From Sphingomonas sp. IBVSS2 (GTDB taxonomy: Bacteria; Pseudomonadota; Alphaproteobacteria; Sphingomonadales; Sphingomonadaceae): a DNA stretch of 64,000 nt. The DNA is taken from positions 372,001 to 436,000 of the forward strand of contig NZ_NFUR01000002.1 in the NCBI RefSeq assembly GCF_002127225.1, in the 5' to 3' direction. This document shows, piece after piece, positions 35,119 through 44,830 of the stretch. Under the pieces are notes generated by a model. The model was given only the letters and a program-made list of their open reading frames with translations. It did not search any database and was not told the DNA's origin. The position numbers were made by a program, and so were the translations under genes. Positions within the stretch are counted from its first letter, which is position 1, and each line of letters starts with the position of its first letter.

Positions 35119-36171
35119 ATGAAGTTCCCGTTCCTCGGTCGCGTGCGCTGCGCCTATCTTGGCCTGTTGGCCGCCGGCTATTGCGCTCCATTTGTTCTTT
35201 GGGAAGCGCCCGCTCGCGCGGACGACGGCCCGCTCTTCGAGGCGGTACGCGCGGCCGACCTGCGGGTGGCCAATATGGGATGGAAGCTCGCGGTTTCGAA
35301 TGCTCCGCTTTGCGACCGTCTCGAGGCCGGCACCGGCATGCAACTCCATACGCTGGATCAGTTCGATGCCGCCAAACGCGAATCGGCGCGGAAGCACTTT
35401 GGTTTCTCGACGCCCGTTGCGGTGGAAGGAGTCGTCGCAGACGGCCCGGCGGCGCAGGCAGGCCTGCGGATCGATGATGCGCTCGTGCGGATCGGCCCGA
35501 TCGAGATCGCCAAGCTTGCGGGGCGGCCGGGTACGACGGATCGACTGGTCGCCATCCAACTGGCGATCGCCGCGCTCCCCATCGGCGCGCCCGTTGCGGT
35601 CGAGGTGATTCGGGCCGGCGCGCCCGTCCATCTCAGCTTCCGACCGGTGCCGGCTTGCAAGTCCCGCTTCGAACTGGAGCTCGATGGCGGTTTTGGCGCT
35701 TCGGCCGACGGATCGATGGTACAAGTCGGATCCGGCCTTCTCGACGACTATCCGGAGGATCAACTTGCCGCAGTGATCGCGCACGAGTTCGCGCACAACA
35801 TCCTGCACCACCGCGAGCGGTTGGAGGCGCGGGGCGTAGCCTATGGTCTGTTGGCCGGCTTTGGCGGCAACGTGAAGTATTTCCGCCAGACCGAGGTGCA
35901 GGCCGATTTGCTTTCGGTGTACCTGCTCGCCAATGCGGGCTATCCGGTTCGCGCTCCAATTTCCTTCTGGCAACGCTTCGGGCCGAGCAAGGCGGGCGGC
36001 GTCTTGCGCAGCCGGTCTCACCCGGCCTGGCGCGATCGGATCGCCACCTTGGCGGCGGAGGCTCTCAAGGTGGAGGCGATTTCCGCGCGCCCGATCATTC
36101 CGGCGAGCTTGGCGGAGCGCGGCAAGCCGCTGGACGGCGACTGGCAATCCATCTTGATCCGCAGCCGTTGA
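35119..36171 (+). CDS. PDZ-domain M48-family metalloprotease, exported
   Basis: A 350-residue protein from the ATG at 35119, which has AGGAGAG just upstream and gives a signal peptide (residues 1 to about 36, ending near APARADDG). A PDZ-like region lies around residues 100-175 (VAVEGVVADGPAAQAGLRIDDALVRIG). The M48 peptidase core has the zinc motif HEFAH at residues 222-226 and a downstream glutamate ligand in QTEVQADLLSVYL. The substrate is unknown; periplasmic M48 proteases often handle outer-membrane or lipoprotein quality control. PDZ before M48 is an unusual order compared with BepA/LoiP-type proteins. Confidence 0.87.
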   Translation: MKFPFLGRVRCAYLGLLAAGYCAPFVLWEAPARADDGPLFEAVRAADLRVANMGWKLAVSNAPLCDRLEAGTGMQLHTLDQFDAAKRESARKHFGFSTPVAVEGVVADGPAAQAGLRIDDALVRIGPIEIAKLAGRPGTTDRLVAIQLAIAALPIGAPVAVEVIRAGAPVHLSFRPVPACKSRFELELDGGFGASADGSMVQVGSGLLDDYPEDQLAAVIAHEFAHNILHHRERLEARGVAYGLLAGFGGNVKYFRQTEVQADLLSVYLLANAGYPVRAPISFWQRFGPSKAGGVLRSRSHPAWRDRIATLAAEALKVEAISARPIIPASLAERGKPLDGDWQSILIRSR

Positions 36172-36251
36172 TGAGATCGATTCGGACGTAATTGCGAAAC
36201 GGCTTACCCACCGTTATGGGCGCCCGATTGACCCAGAGAGGCGTTTCTCGA

Positions 36252-37124
36252 ATGACCATCAAGCCGTTGCGCAAGGCCGTGTTTCCCGTCGGCGGCCTGG
36301 GGACGCGTTTCCTGCCCGCCACCAAGGCGATGCCCAAGGAGATGCTGCCGGTGGTCGATCGCCCGCTGATCCAATATGCGGTCGACGAGGCGCTGGAAGC
36401 CGGCATCGAGCAGATGATCTTCGTCACCGGCCGCGGCAAGAGCGCGATCGAGGACCATTTCGATATCGCCTATGAGCTGGAGACGACGATGTCCGCGCGC
36501 GGCAAGTCGCTCGAGATTCTCGACGCGACCCGGTTGAAGCCCGGCGCCGTCGCCTATGTGCGCCAGCAGGAGCCGATGGGACTGGGCCACGCCGTCTGGT
36601 GTGCGCGCGACATCGTGGGCGACGAACCCTTTGCGGTGCTGCTCGCCGACGACTTCATGCTCGGCAATCCGGGCTGCCTGAAGCAGATGGTCGATGCATA
36701 TAATCAGGTGGGCGGCAACCTGATCTGCGCCGAGATCGTGCCCGACGACCAGACTCACCGTTACGGCATCATCACGCCCGGCACGCAGAAGGGGGCGCTG
36801 ACCGAAGTGAAGGGCCTGGTCGAGAAGCCGGCACCGGGCACGGCGCCGTCGAATCTCTCGGTGATCGGCCGTTACATCCTGCAGCCCGAAGTGATGCGGG
36901 TGCTCGAGAAGCAGGGCAAGGGCGCCGGCGGCGAGATCCAGCTGACCGACGCAATGGCCCAGATGATCGGTGGCCAGCGCTTCCACGGCGTCACCTTCGA
37001 CGGGACGCGCTATGATTGCGGCGACAAGGCCGGCTTCATCCAGGCGAATATCGCCGTGGCGCTGGAGCGGGACGACATCGCCCCGGCGATCCGCGAATTC
37101 ATGGCCAGCCGCTGCCCCGGCTGA
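36252..37124 (+). CDS. galU: UTP-glucose-1-phosphate uridylyltransferase
   Basis: A 290-residue nucleotidyltransferase making UDP-glucose from UTP and glucose-1-phosphate. The start at 36252 begins MTIKPLRKAVFPVGGLG and continues with the activation motif GTRFLPATKAMPKEML. Further family motifs are FVTGRGKSAIEDHFD, RQQEPMGLGHAVWCA and LLADDFM. Length matches GalU. It supplies UDP-glucose for polysaccharides and, through the dehydrogenase encoded next to it on the opposite strand, possibly UDP-uronates. It is convergent with that gene. Confidence 0.96.
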   Translation: MTIKPLRKAVFPVGGLGTRFLPATKAMPKEMLPVVDRPLIQYAVDEALEAGIEQMIFVTGRGKSAIEDHFDIAYELETTMSARGKSLEILDATRLKPGAVAYVRQQEPMGLGHAVWCARDIVGDEPFAVLLADDFMLGNPGCLKQMVDAYNQVGGNLICAEIVPDDQTHRYGIITPGTQKGALTEVKGLVEKPAPGTAPSNLSVIGRYILQPEVMRVLEKQGKGAGGEIQLTDAMAQMIGGQRFHGVTFDGTRYDCGDKAGFIQANIAVALERDDIAPAIREFMASRCPG

Positions 37125-37235
37125 GCCGAAGGTCGCGTGCCACGGAAAGACGCGAAGTTTCGACCCGGCAGGGTATAGTGACACGAGGCCGCGGCGCGAC
37201 GACGCCGGGTGAGATCCCGCCTTGCTAGCGGGCAA

Positions 37236-38582
37236 TCATGCCCGGACCACCTTGTCCGAGACGATACCTGCCTTGCCGCAGGCGTTGCGCGTGTCGACGA
37301 TCAGCTTCGCGGCCCCGGCCAGGCCGGCATAGTCGACCGCGTCGTGATCGGTGGCGATCAGCACCGCGTCATAGTTCGCGATCTCCGCCTCGTCCCACGC
37401 CACCCCGTGGCGGAAGTTGAGCGTCGGATGCTCGCGAGTGTTGTCGATCTGGGCGACGTGCGGATCGTGGAAATCGGCGATGGCGCCACGCGCCTCGATC
37501 ATCTCCATCAGGCGGAGCGACGGGCTCTCCCGGATATCCTCGACATTCTTCTTGTAGGCTACGCCCAATACCAGGATGCGCGCGCCGCGCAGGCCCCGGC
37601 CGAACCGCGCATCCATCGTGTCGGCGAGGACGCGGACGACGTGCTGCGGCATGTCCGCGTTGATCTGTCCGGCGAGCTCGATGAACTTGGTATGCTGGTT
37701 GTACTCGCGCGCCTTCCAGGTGAGGTAGAAGGGGTCGATCGGGATGCAGTGCCCGCCCAGGCCCGGGCCGGGATAGAAGGGCATGAAGCCGAACGGCTTG
37801 GATTTCGCCGCGTCGATCACTTCCCACACGTCGATGTCCATCGCGGTGAAGATGAGCTTGAGCTCGTTGACCAGCGCGATGTTGACGGCGCGGAACACGT
37901 TCTCGGTGATTTTCACCGCTTCCGCCGTCGCGGCGGACGAGACCTGGATCGCCTGGGGGACGATGTGGCGATAGACCGAAAGCGCGAGGGTGGCGGAGAC
38001 GCCGTCGTCGGCGCCGACCACCTTCGGGATCTTGGTGGTCGAATAGGTGGGATTGCCGGGGTCCTCGCGCTCGGGGGAATAGGCGAGGAAGAAATCCTTG
38101 CCGGCGACGAGGCCGCCCTCTTCCAGGATCGGCTGCATCACTTCGGCGGTGGTGCCCGGATAGGTTGTGGATTCGAGGATGACGAGCTGGCCGCGGCGCA
38201 GCGTCTTCGCGATCGCCCGGGTGGTGCTCTCGACATATTTCAGGTCGGGCTCGAGATGGCGGGTGAGCGGGGTGGGAACGCAGATCAGCACCACGTCCGC
38301 CTCGTCCAGCCGGCCGAGATCGGCGGTGGCCTTGAGCTTCCCGTTCCTCGCCAGCGGCGCGATGCGGGCGGCGTCGATATGCTTGATATAGCTCTTGCCG
38401 GCTTCGAGCGCGTCGATCTTGGCCTGGTCGACGTCGAAGGCGAGGACGGGGCAACCGGCTTCACCGAATGCCACGGCGAGGGGCAGGCCGACATAGCCCA
38501 TGCCGATCACGCCGATGATCGCCGTGCCGCCTTCGATCCGCGCCTGAAGCTTGAGCCCGTGCGCGGGCCATTCGATGCTCAT
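37236..38582 (-). CDS. Nucleotide-sugar 6-dehydrogenase (WbpA/TviB-like)
   Basis: A 448-residue UDP-sugar dehydrogenase. The NAD-binding motif is IGVIGMGYVGLPLAVAFGEAG. The catalytic cysteine is in GLGGHCIPIDPFYLTWKA, the form found in UDP-GlcNAc 6-dehydrogenases of the WbpA/TviB type, although UDP-glucose remains possible. Other motifs are YSPEREDPGN and KITENVFRAVNIALVNEL. It lies 58 bases after the CapI-type epimerase in the same direction, a pair that would give UDP-uronate and its C4 epimer. It is distinct from the WecC-type enzyme at 14470-15720. Confidence 0.9.
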   Translation of the reverse strand: MSIEWPAHGLKLQARIEGGTAIIGVIGMGYVGLPLAVAFGEAGCPVLAFDVDQAKIDALEAGKSYIKHIDAARIAPLARNGKLKATADLGRLDEADVVLICVPTPLTRHLEPDLKYVESTTRAIAKTLRRGQLVILESTTYPGTTAEVMQPILEEGGLVAGKDFFLAYSPEREDPGNPTYSTTKIPKVVGADDGVSATLALSVYRHIVPQAIQVSSAATAEAVKITENVFRAVNIALVNELKLIFTAMDIDVWEVIDAAKSKPFGFMPFYPGPGLGGHCIPIDPFYLTWKAREYNQHTKFIELAGQINADMPQHVVRVLADTMDARFGRGLRGARILVLGVAYKKNVEDIRESPSLRLMEMIEARGAIADFHDPHVAQIDNTREHPTLNFRHGVAWDEAEIANYDAVLIATDHDAVDYAGLAGAAKLIVDTRNACGKAGIVSDKVVRA

Positions 38583-38640
38583 CGGGAAACCCCATAACGG
38601 TGGAAGTACGCTTTCGCGCCTTCATGCCGGAACAGGGGTT

Positions 38641-39639
38641 TCAGTTTCGATAATGCGCCAGATACCAATCGATGAAGGCGGGAACGCCCGTGCTCGGCGG
38701 CGTGGCGGGCGCATAGCCGGTAAGGGCCTTGAGCAGGGCCGAGCTGGCTTCGGTCGCCGGAACGTCGCCCTGCTGCATCGGCATGAAGTTCCTGATGGCT
38801 TCCTTGCCCAGCGCGCGCTCGATCTCGCCGATATAGTCCATCAGCTGGGTCTGCCGGCCCGCGCCGATGTTGACGGTGCGGAAGGGCGCGACGGGGGACA
38901 GGCTGTCGCCCTCGACCGGCACGGTGCCGGGAATGGCTTCGGTGAGCTTGACGATCGCTTCGGCCAGGTCGTCGACATAGGTGAAGTCGCGGACCATCTG
39001 GCCGTTATTGTAGATGTCGATGGGCTCGCCGGCGAGGATGCCCCGGGTGAACTTGAACAGCGCCATGTCCGGCCGCCCCCATGGGCCATAGACCGTGAAG
39101 AAGCGGAAGAAGGTCATCGGCGTCTTGTAGAGATGCGCGTAGCTGTGTCCCATCAGCTCGGTCGCGCCCTTGGTGGCGGCGTAGAAGCTGAGCGGCGTGG
39201 CGGTACGCTGCGTCTCGGTGAACGGCATGTCTGTGTTCGCGCCGTAGACCGAGCTGGTGGAGGCGGCGAGCAGATGCTTCGTGGCATGGCGGCGGGCCAG
39301 CTCGAGCACGTTGAACGTGCCGATCAGATTGGCCGCGACATAGCTTTCGGGCGCGTCGATCGAATAACGCACGCCGGCCTGCGCCGCGAGGTGGATCACC
39401 ACGTCCGGCTGGAACTCGGCCCAGACGCTGCCGAACGCCGCCATGTCGTCGATCGAGACCCGGGCGACGCGGAAATTCGGGTGGTTCGACAGGATGTCGT
39501 TGCGCGCTTCCTTGAGCGCGGGATCATAATAGTCGCTGAAATTGTCGACGCCGAGCACGGTCGCACCGCGCTGGAGCAGCTTGCTGGCCGTGTGAAAGCC
39601 GATGAAGCCGGCCGAGCCGGTGACGAGGACGCGGGTCAT
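38641..39639 (-). CDS. UDP-glucuronate 4-epimerase-like SDR (CapI/LspL type)
   Basis: A 332-residue extended SDR with TGSAGFIGFHTA at the N-terminus. The CapI-type segment VDNFSDYYDPALKEAR follows, then AAQAGVRYSID, the catalytic Ser-region STSSVYG and the Tyr-Lys motif FYAATKG. The sequence resembles UDP-glucuronate 4-epimerases, giving UDP-galacturonate, more than GalE. It precedes the nucleotide-sugar dehydrogenase gene and is probably in the same transcript. If the dehydrogenase makes UDP-GlcNAcA, this enzyme could act on that instead. Confidence 0.88.
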   Translation of the reverse strand: MTRVLVTGSAGFIGFHTASKLLQRGATVLGVDNFSDYYDPALKEARNDILSNHPNFRVARVSIDDMAAFGSVWAEFQPDVVIHLAAQAGVRYSIDAPESYVAANLIGTFNVLELARRHATKHLLAASTSSVYGANTDMPFTETQRTATPLSFYAATKGATELMGHSYAHLYKTPMTFFRFFTVYGPWGRPDMALFKFTRGILAGEPIDIYNNGQMVRDFTYVDDLAEAIVKLTEAIPGTVPVEGDSLSPVAPFRTVNIGAGRQTQLMDYIGEIERALGKEAIRNFMPMQQGDVPATEASSALLKALTGYAPATPPSTGVPAFIDWYLAHYRN

Positions 39640-39707
39640 GGGGCGGCAGGTGCCTCAAGGGCGCCGGGAAGTCCAGTTTCTCTCTTGCCGGCTTCCCCCC
39701 GGGATCG

Positions 39708-40463
39708 TCACCCGCAGGCCGGGCAACCGGGGTCCTTGGGCAAGGCCAGCGTCCGGAAGCGGAAGGCGAGCGCGTCGACCAGCAGCAGCTTGCCGGCAGG
39801 ATCCTCGCCGAAGGGAGCGATGGCGCGGATCGTCTCCAGCGCGGCAAGGCTGCCCATCACCCCGGTCAGCGCGCCGAGCACGCCCTGTTCGGCACAGCTG
39901 ATGCCCGGCCGCTCGGGATCCTGGCCGACGAAGCAGCGATAGCAGGGCTTGTCCGCTTCCCAGCCGCGGAACACGCCGAGCTGCCCCTCGAATTCCGACA
40001 CCGCGGCGGAGACGAGCGGGAGGCGATGGCGAAGACAGGCATCGGCAACGGCGAGGCGGGTGGCGAAATTGTCGCAGCCGTCGAGGACGACGTCCGGCTG
40101 GAACTCGGCGATCAGCGCGTCGGCATTGCGCGCGTCGATCCGCTGCCGGAAGCCGGTGAAAGCCACTTCCGGGTTCAGCGCGGCGACCCGGGCGCGCGCG
40201 GCCTCCACCTTGGGGCGGTCCACGTCCGTGGTGGCGTAGAGCGTCTGGCGCTGGAGGTTGGAGAGCGAGACCTGATCGTCGTCGATCGTGCCGAGCGTGC
40301 CGATGCCGGCGGCCGCCAGATATTCGATCGCCGGCGAGCCGATCCCGCCCGCGCCGATCACCAGCACGCGCGCAGCCTTCAGGCGTACCTGTCCGCCGCC
40401 GCCGATCTCGCGCAGCACGATGTGGCGGGCATAGCGTTCCAGCTCCGCGTCGGAGAGGTTCAT
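39708..40463 (-). CDS. moeB: HesA/MoeB/ThiF-family adenylyltransferase
   Basis: A 251-residue E1-like enzyme that adenylates the C-terminal glycine of a ubiquitin-like sulphur carrier (MoaD or ThiS). The start at 40463 gives the typical [21 protein letters not shown]. The ATP site is VLVIGAGGIGSPAIEYLAAAG, with LSNLQRQ downstream. Two CxxC pairs for zinc lie in CYRC and CPAC, the latter at the extreme C-terminus. It lacks a rhodanese domain. MoeB versus ThiF cannot be decided since no moaD, moaE or thi genes are in the window. It overlaps the upstream gene by four bases. Confidence 0.88.
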   Translation of the reverse strand: MNLSDAELERYARHIVLREIGGGGQVRLKAARVLVIGAGGIGSPAIEYLAAAGIGTLGTIDDDQVSLSNLQRQTLYATTDVDRPKVEAARARVAALNPEVAFTGFRQRIDARNADALIAEFQPDVVLDGCDNFATRLAVADACLRHRLPLVSAAVSEFEGQLGVFRGWEADKPCYRCFVGQDPERPGISCAEQGVLGALTGVMGSLAALETIRAIAPFGEDPAGKLLLVDALAFRFRTLALPKDPGCPACG

Positions 40464-40825
40464 TGCGGCAGGGTGAAGGTGAGGGTCGTGCTGTACCATT
40501 GCTCGCTCGCGCCGGGGCGCGGGAGCAGGTTGCCCCGGGCGAAGCCCGCCGCGAGGGCCGCGGCATATTGCTCGACCGAGGGGCAGGCGATCGCGCGCGG
40601 CACGGTGGTGCGGATCGCGCCATTCTCGTCGACCAGCACTGCGATCGAGACTTCGAGCGTGCCTGGCTTGGGCGTGGTGCATTTGCGCAGCTTCACTTCG
40701 CGCTGGACGAAGCCCTGCATGTCCGGCGTGAGGACCGGAGGCGTGCGCCAGGGCAGGGGCGGCAGCGCGTCCCAATCGATCGGCGCCGCCTGGAGCGCCG
40801 CTGCCAGAATAACCGATCCGATCAC
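40460..40825 (-). CDS. Small exported protein with TonB-C-like domain
   Basis: A 121-residue protein with a short N-terminal signal ([14 protein letters not shown]). A region from about residue 40 resembles a TonB C-terminal/energy-transducer fold: [22 protein letters not shown], then [21 protein letters not shown]. It lacks the long Pro-rich linker and transmembrane anchor of true TonB proteins. Function is unknown. Four-base overlaps with the genes on both sides (ThiF-family gene downstream, dut upstream) place it inside a tightly packed operon. Confidence 0.75.
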   Translation of the reverse strand: MIGSVILAAALQAAPIDWDALPPLPWRTPPVLTPDMQGFVQREVKLRKCTTPKPGTLEVSIAVLVDENGAIRTTVPRAIACPSVEQYAAALAAGFARGNLLPRPGASEQWYSTTLTFTLPQ

Positions 40826-41271
40826 GTGCCCGTCGATCCGAAGCCCCCGATGCCGCGCGCCGTTTCGTCGAGCGTCCCCACCTCCTCGAGCGCCGCATGC
40901 TGAACCGGTGCGGGCACGAGCTGTGCGATACGGTCTCCACGCGCGACGGTGAACGGCGCGTCACCGAGATTGGCGAGGATCACCTTAACCTCGCCGCGAT
41001 AGTCGCTGTCGATCGTGCCGGGCGTGTTCAGGCAGGTGATGCCGTGCTTGAGCGCGAGGCCGGAGCGCGGCCGGACCTGGACTTCATAGCCCGGCGGGAT
41101 CGCCATGGCGAAGCCGGTCGCCACCGCATGGCGCGCGCCGGGAGCCAGCACCACCGCCTCGGCCGCGACCACGTCCATCCCGGCCGCACCCGCCGTGGCA
41201 TAGGTGGGGAGCGGCAGGCCGGCTCCGTGCGGCAGGCGTTGGAGAGCGATACGGATCGGAGCGAGCATCAA
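40822..41271 (-). CDS. dut: Deoxyuridine 5'-triphosphate nucleotidohydrolase
   Basis: A 149-residue trimeric dUTPase that hydrolyses dUTP to dUMP and pyrophosphate. Family motifs in order are [10 protein letters not shown] (1), [12 protein letters not shown] (2), [14 protein letters not shown] (3), [11 protein letters not shown] (4) and the C-terminal Gly-rich arm [11 protein letters not shown] (5). All five are intact. It is coupled to coaBC in many proteobacteria; here an alpha/beta hydrolase gene lies between them, overlapping dut by four bases. Confidence 0.97.
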   Translation of the reverse strand: MMLAPIRIALQRLPHGAGLPLPTYATAGAAGMDVVAAEAVVLAPGARHAVATGFAMAIPPGYEVQVRPRSGLALKHGITCLNTPGTIDSDYRGEVKVILANLGDAPFTVARGDRIAQLVPAPVQHAALEEVGTLDETARGIGGFGSTGT

Positions 41272-42080
41272 GACTTTCCTGGAAGAGCGGCGGCGAGGCG
41301 CTGGAGCGCGGAAATCACTTCGGGATCGCCAAGCAGCTCATGGTCCTTGCCGGGGACGATGCGGAAATCGGTGGCGATCCCGCGCAGCGACAGCGCTTCG
41401 GCATAGAGGCGCGAGAAGCGGAGCGGCGTGGTCTTGTCGTCGCCGCCCACCAGCACCGCGGCGCGCAGGCTGGGCGGCATGCCGCCGACGAGCTTGACCG
41501 GATCGAGGCTGTCGACCGGCGCATCCCAGAGCGGCGTGGGCGCCACCGTCTTCATGTGCTTGCGCCATTCGGGCAGGGCGCAGGGGCAGGAGACGAGGAC
41601 GATGCCGTCGACCAGGTTCGGCCAGGTGGCGGCGAGGTCGGCGGCGATCGCCGCGCCGCCGGAATGGCCGACCAGCACGGTGCGGGCCTGGCCATAGCGG
41701 TGCTGGAGATGGCGGATCGTCTCGGCCACGGCGGCGATGCGATCGGGCGTGTAGTTGTCGCCGGTGGTCTGGCCGCGCTCGCCCGGGGAGCGATGGCCCT
41801 GCGGATCCTCATAGCCGGGGCGGAGCAGGGCGACCGCGATGCTGTTCGGCACGGCATCGGCGGCGGCGCGGGCGAAGGCATAGTGATAGTCCGGCTTGGT
41901 GGCGGGGGCGTCGCCGTGCAGGACCACGATCAGCGTGCGCACCTGGCGTGCCGGGGTGTTGCCGAAGCTCTGGGTATAGAGGCCCGTGCCCGGCGGGCCG
42001 GCCGGCGCATCCGGGCGCGTGGCCGGCATGCCGCAGGCGACAAGGCCGGCGCAGAGCAGCAGCGCGAGGCTAGAGCGCAT
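41268..42080 (-). CDS. Alpha/beta hydrolase lipoprotein
   Basis: A 270-residue predicted lipoprotein. The ATG at 42080 gives the signal [15 protein letters not shown] with a good lipobox (LVAC). The alpha/beta-hydrolase nucleophile elbow is [15 protein letters not shown], and a likely catalytic histidine is in PGKDHELLG near the C-terminus, with an Asp in between in [10 protein letters not shown]. The substrate is unknown; periplasmic esterase or amidase activity is possible. Its start lies inside the last 11 bases of coaBC and its end overlaps dut, so it is translationally coupled to both. Confidence 0.87.
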   Translation of the reverse strand: MRSSLALLLCAGLVACGMPATRPDAPAGPPGTGLYTQSFGNTPARQVRTLIVVLHGDAPATKPDYHYAFARAAADAVPNSIAVALLRPGYEDPQGHRSPGERGQTTGDNYTPDRIAAVAETIRHLQHRYGQARTVLVGHSGGAAIAADLAATWPNLVDGIVLVSCPCALPEWRKHMKTVAPTPLWDAPVDSLDPVKLVGGMPPSLRAAVLVGGDDKTTPLRFSRLYAEALSLRGIATDFRIVPGKDHELLGDPEVISALQRLAAALPGKS

Positions 42081-43251
42081 CGGCGATACGCTGCGCGAGC
42101 CGGCGGGCGACTTCGTCCTTGGGCAGTCTTTCCCAATGTTCGACACCGTCGGCGGTGACGAGATGGATGGCATTGGCTTCACCGCCCATCACATCGCCCG
42201 AAACATCGTTGGCGACAATCCAGTCCGCGCCCTTGCGAGCGCGTTTCGCGGTGGCATGTTCGACGACACGCTCCGTTTCCGCGGCGAAACCCACGACCAG
42301 GGCCGGCCGGCGCGGGCTGGCGGCGAGCATGGCGAGGATGTCGGGGTTTTCGGAGAGCTGGAGGCTGGGCGGGGTGCCGCCTTCCTTCTTGATCTTCTGG
42401 CCGGCTGCATCGGTGCGCCAGTCGCCCACCGCCGCGACCATCACCGCGGCATCGGCGGGCAGCGCCTGGGCGACGGCATTGGCCATGTCCTGCGCGGTCT
42501 CGACGTCGATGCGGGAGACGCCCGGCGGCGTGGCGAGGGCGACCGGCCCCGAGACGAGCGTGACGCGCGCGCCCAGGGCGGCGAGCGCCCCGGCAATGGC
42601 ATAGCCCTGCTTCCCCGAGGAGCGATTGGCGATGTAGCGCACCGGATCGATCGGCTCATGGGTGGGGCCGGCGGTAACGAGGATGTGCTTGCCGGCGAGC
42701 ACGGCGCCGGTGCCGCCGCCCAAATGGCGCTGGATCGCGGCCAGGATCGCCGCGGGCTCGGGCAGGCGGCCGGGGCCGTATTCGCCGCAGGCCATCGGGC
42801 CCTCATCGGGCTCGAGCACCGTCACGCCGTCGGCGCGCAGGGTGGCGACGTTGCGGCGCGTGGCGGCGTGCTGCCACATCCGCACGTTCATTGCCGGGGC
42901 CGCGAGCACCGGCTTGTCGGTGGCGAGCAGCAAGGTGGTGGCGAGATCGTCGGCGATGCCGGCCGCCATCTTCGCCATCAGATCGGCGGTGGCGGGCGCG
43001 ACCACGACCAGGTCCGCCTCGCGGCTCAGCTGGATATGGCCCATCTCGGCCTCGTCCTTGAGGTCCCATAGCGTCGTATAGACCTGGTTCTCGCTCAGGG
43101 CCGCGAGCGTCATCGGCGTGACGAAATGCTGGCCGCCGGCAGTGAGCACGCACTTCACTGCGATCCCGGCCTTGCGGCACAGGCGGATCAGCTCGCACGC
43201 CTTGTAGGCCGCGATGCCGCCGCCGACGATGAGGAGGATCTTCTTGGTCAT
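42070..43251 (-). CDS. coaBC: Bifunctional phosphopantothenoylcysteine decarboxylase/synthetase
   Basis: A 393-residue fusion for coenzyme A synthesis. The start at 43251 gives MTKKILLIVGGGIAAYKACEL. The N-terminal flavoprotein CoaC domain has PAMNVRMW and the catalytic Cys in GPMACGEYGPGRL. The C-terminal CoaB domain starts with LVTAGPTHEPIDPVRYI and contains AAVGDWR and KIKKEG. The domain order and length are as in other bacteria. The upstream membrane protein gene overlaps by four bases. Confidence 0.97.
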   Translation of the reverse strand: MTKKILLIVGGGIAAYKACELIRLCRKAGIAVKCVLTAGGQHFVTPMTLAALSENQVYTTLWDLKDEAEMGHIQLSREADLVVVAPATADLMAKMAAGIADDLATTLLLATDKPVLAAPAMNVRMWQHAATRRNVATLRADGVTVLEPDEGPMACGEYGPGRLPEPAAILAAIQRHLGGGTGAVLAGKHILVTAGPTHEPIDPVRYIANRSSGKQGYAIAGALAALGARVTLVSGPVALATPPGVSRIDVETAQDMANAVAQALPADAAVMVAAVGDWRTDAAGQKIKKEGGTPPSLQLSENPDILAMLAASPRRPALVVGFAAETERVVEHATAKRARKGADWIVANDVSGDVMGGEANAIHLVTADGVEHWERLPKDEVARRLAQRIADAL

Positions 43252-43718
43252 CGCCAACTCCCATGACGGAGGCGAAAAGCGGCCGCGGCACCGGACATTC
43301 CGAAGGCATAGGCGGCCAGCACCGGCGGGATTGTCCAAAGCTCACTGGATTGGCGGCAATCCTCGAAACAGTCGCCCAGATGCTGCAAGGCCCAGACGAC
43401 GAACGCGAACGGGGTGGTGGCTGCGAGGCCAAGCATGAGCCAGAACAGGAGTGGCCTGGATGCGCGGCGCTCGGCCAGCATGGCCAGGGTGATGAGGAGG
43501 AAGAGGGTGACTCCCATGGCGACCGCGAGATAGGGTGTCGCGTAGAGCGTTGTCAGGGGGGTATCGCCACCGACGCCACCTGCCGGCTGGGAATTGGATC
43601 GCGCGCTCATCCAGGCCAGCAACGCCGCCAGGGTCAGGCCCAGCGCCACCAGCGAGCCGCCGAGCCAGGCCACCAGCCAGCTTCCCTGTTTGCGCGTGCC
43701 AGGAGCGTCGCGGTTCAT
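43248..43718 (-). CDS. Membrane protein of unknown function
   Basis: A 156-residue protein with a basic N-terminus and four hydrophobic helices (LVAWLGGSLVALGLTLAALLAW, YLAVAMGVTLFLLITLAMLA, PLLFWLMLGLAATTPFAFVVW and a C-terminal segment). A Cys pair sits in a loop (GDCFEDCRQS). I do not recognise the family. It overlaps both neighbours by four bases in the ubiB-to-dut minus-strand run, so it is expressed with them, but no function follows from that. Confidence 0.75.
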   Translation of the reverse strand: MNRDAPGTRKQGSWLVAWLGGSLVALGLTLAALLAWMSARSNSQPAGGVGGDTPLTTLYATPYLAVAMGVTLFLLITLAMLAERRASRPLLFWLMLGLAATTPFAFVVWALQHLGDCFEDCRQSSELWTIPPVLAAYAFGMSGAAAAFRLRHGSWR

Positions 43719-44830
43719 CGCGTCACCTTTGTCACGGTGATCCTACGCCTGTCGAGCGCCTGGCGGAACAGGTCCCGCAGGCCGTCGGGCGCGAAGGCGA
43801 GTCCGATCAGCGCGAGCGGGGCGACCATGAGGGCCCAATAGAAAGTGTCCGGCCGCGCGAACAGGGCGATCGCCAGGCCGAAGGCGGCGAGCGTGCCGGC
43901 GACGCGTGCCGCAACCGGGTCCTTCCAGCCGATCCAGCCGAACAGCGCCAGCGTGAAGAGCGGCGCGGCCAGCGCCATCGGCAGGAGCCGGAGCGCGGTG
44001 GACAGCACCACCGACTTGGCGAAGAAGCCATAGCCGTGCAGCCCCGCCCAGCCGGGCGAGGCGGGATCGGCGGCGGTGGTGACCTGGCCGACCGCCCAGG
44101 CATGGAAGCCGAGCGCGGCGGCGAGGCAGGCGATCGCCACGCCCCAGCCGATCGCCTCGCGCTTCCGGCCTTCGAACCAGGCGGCGGCGAGCATGACCAG
44201 CGCGAACAGCGCGGCGGTCTCGCGGATCAGCATGGCGAGCAGCGCGATCGCCACTGCCTCGATCCAGCGGCCGGGCCGATAGATGCCGAGCGAAAGGGCG
44301 ACGAACAGCCCCGCCCAGATCTCGTGGAACGCCCAGAGGTCGGGCTGAACGAACGCCATCAGCCCAGCGGCGAGCAGGGCGAGGCCGATCGCCACGGGCG
44401 GCCAGCGCGTCATCGCGCCGCGCAGCTTCATGCCCCAGACGGCGAAGACCGATGCGACGAGCAGATAGAGCAGGCCCATCGTCGCCAGGCGGGGAAGATG
44501 CGCCTGGACCATCGCCAGGCCGGGCAGGCGGAACGTGACGAAGGGACGCAGCGGATAGTTGCCGGCGCGAAGCGCGTCGGCGGCGACTTCGTAATAGCCG
44601 CCGCCATGGCGCACACCCGCGACGATGCTCTCATAGAGAACCACGTCGCTCTGGTCGTCGGCGCGCTTCGCGGGGTCGCCGCTCACCGGCGGCGGGCCGA
44701 CGGTGACCAGGGCGGTCAGCGAGAGCAACAGGAACAGGCCGAGCGCGCCCAGCGCGATCCGGGCGCGGGAACGGCCGAACGCGGCGAAGCGCGTCGGCTC
44801 GGCCAGCCAGCGGATCGCGGGCAGCTTCAC
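43715..44830 (-). CDS. Polytopic membrane protein of unknown function
   Basis: A 371-residue protein with about nine to ten hydrophobic helices. The GTG at 44830 overlaps the ubiB stop (GTGA), which sets the start; the frame is open further upstream inside ubiB. A loop after the first helix (PPPVSGDPAKRADDQSDVVLYE) resembles the acidic first loop of GT-C glycosyltransferases and EpsG-like proteins, but clear motifs are missing. Function unknown. Confidence 0.72.
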   Translation of the reverse strand: MKLPAIRWLAEPTRFAAFGRSRARIALGALGLFLLLSLTALVTVGPPPVSGDPAKRADDQSDVVLYESIVAGVRHGGGYYEVAADALRAGNYPLRPFVTFRLPGLAMVQAHLPRLATMGLLYLLVASVFAVWGMKLRGAMTRWPPVAIGLALLAAGLMAFVQPDLWAFHEIWAGLFVALSLGIYRPGRWIEAVAIALLAMLIRETAALFALVMLAAAWFEGRKREAIGWGVAIACLAAALGFHAWAVGQVTTAADPASPGWAGLHGYGFFAKSVVLSTALRLLPMALAAPLFTLALFGWIGWKDPVAARVAGTLAAFGLAIALFARPDTFYWALMVAPLALIGLAFAPDGLRDLFRQALDRRRITVTKVTR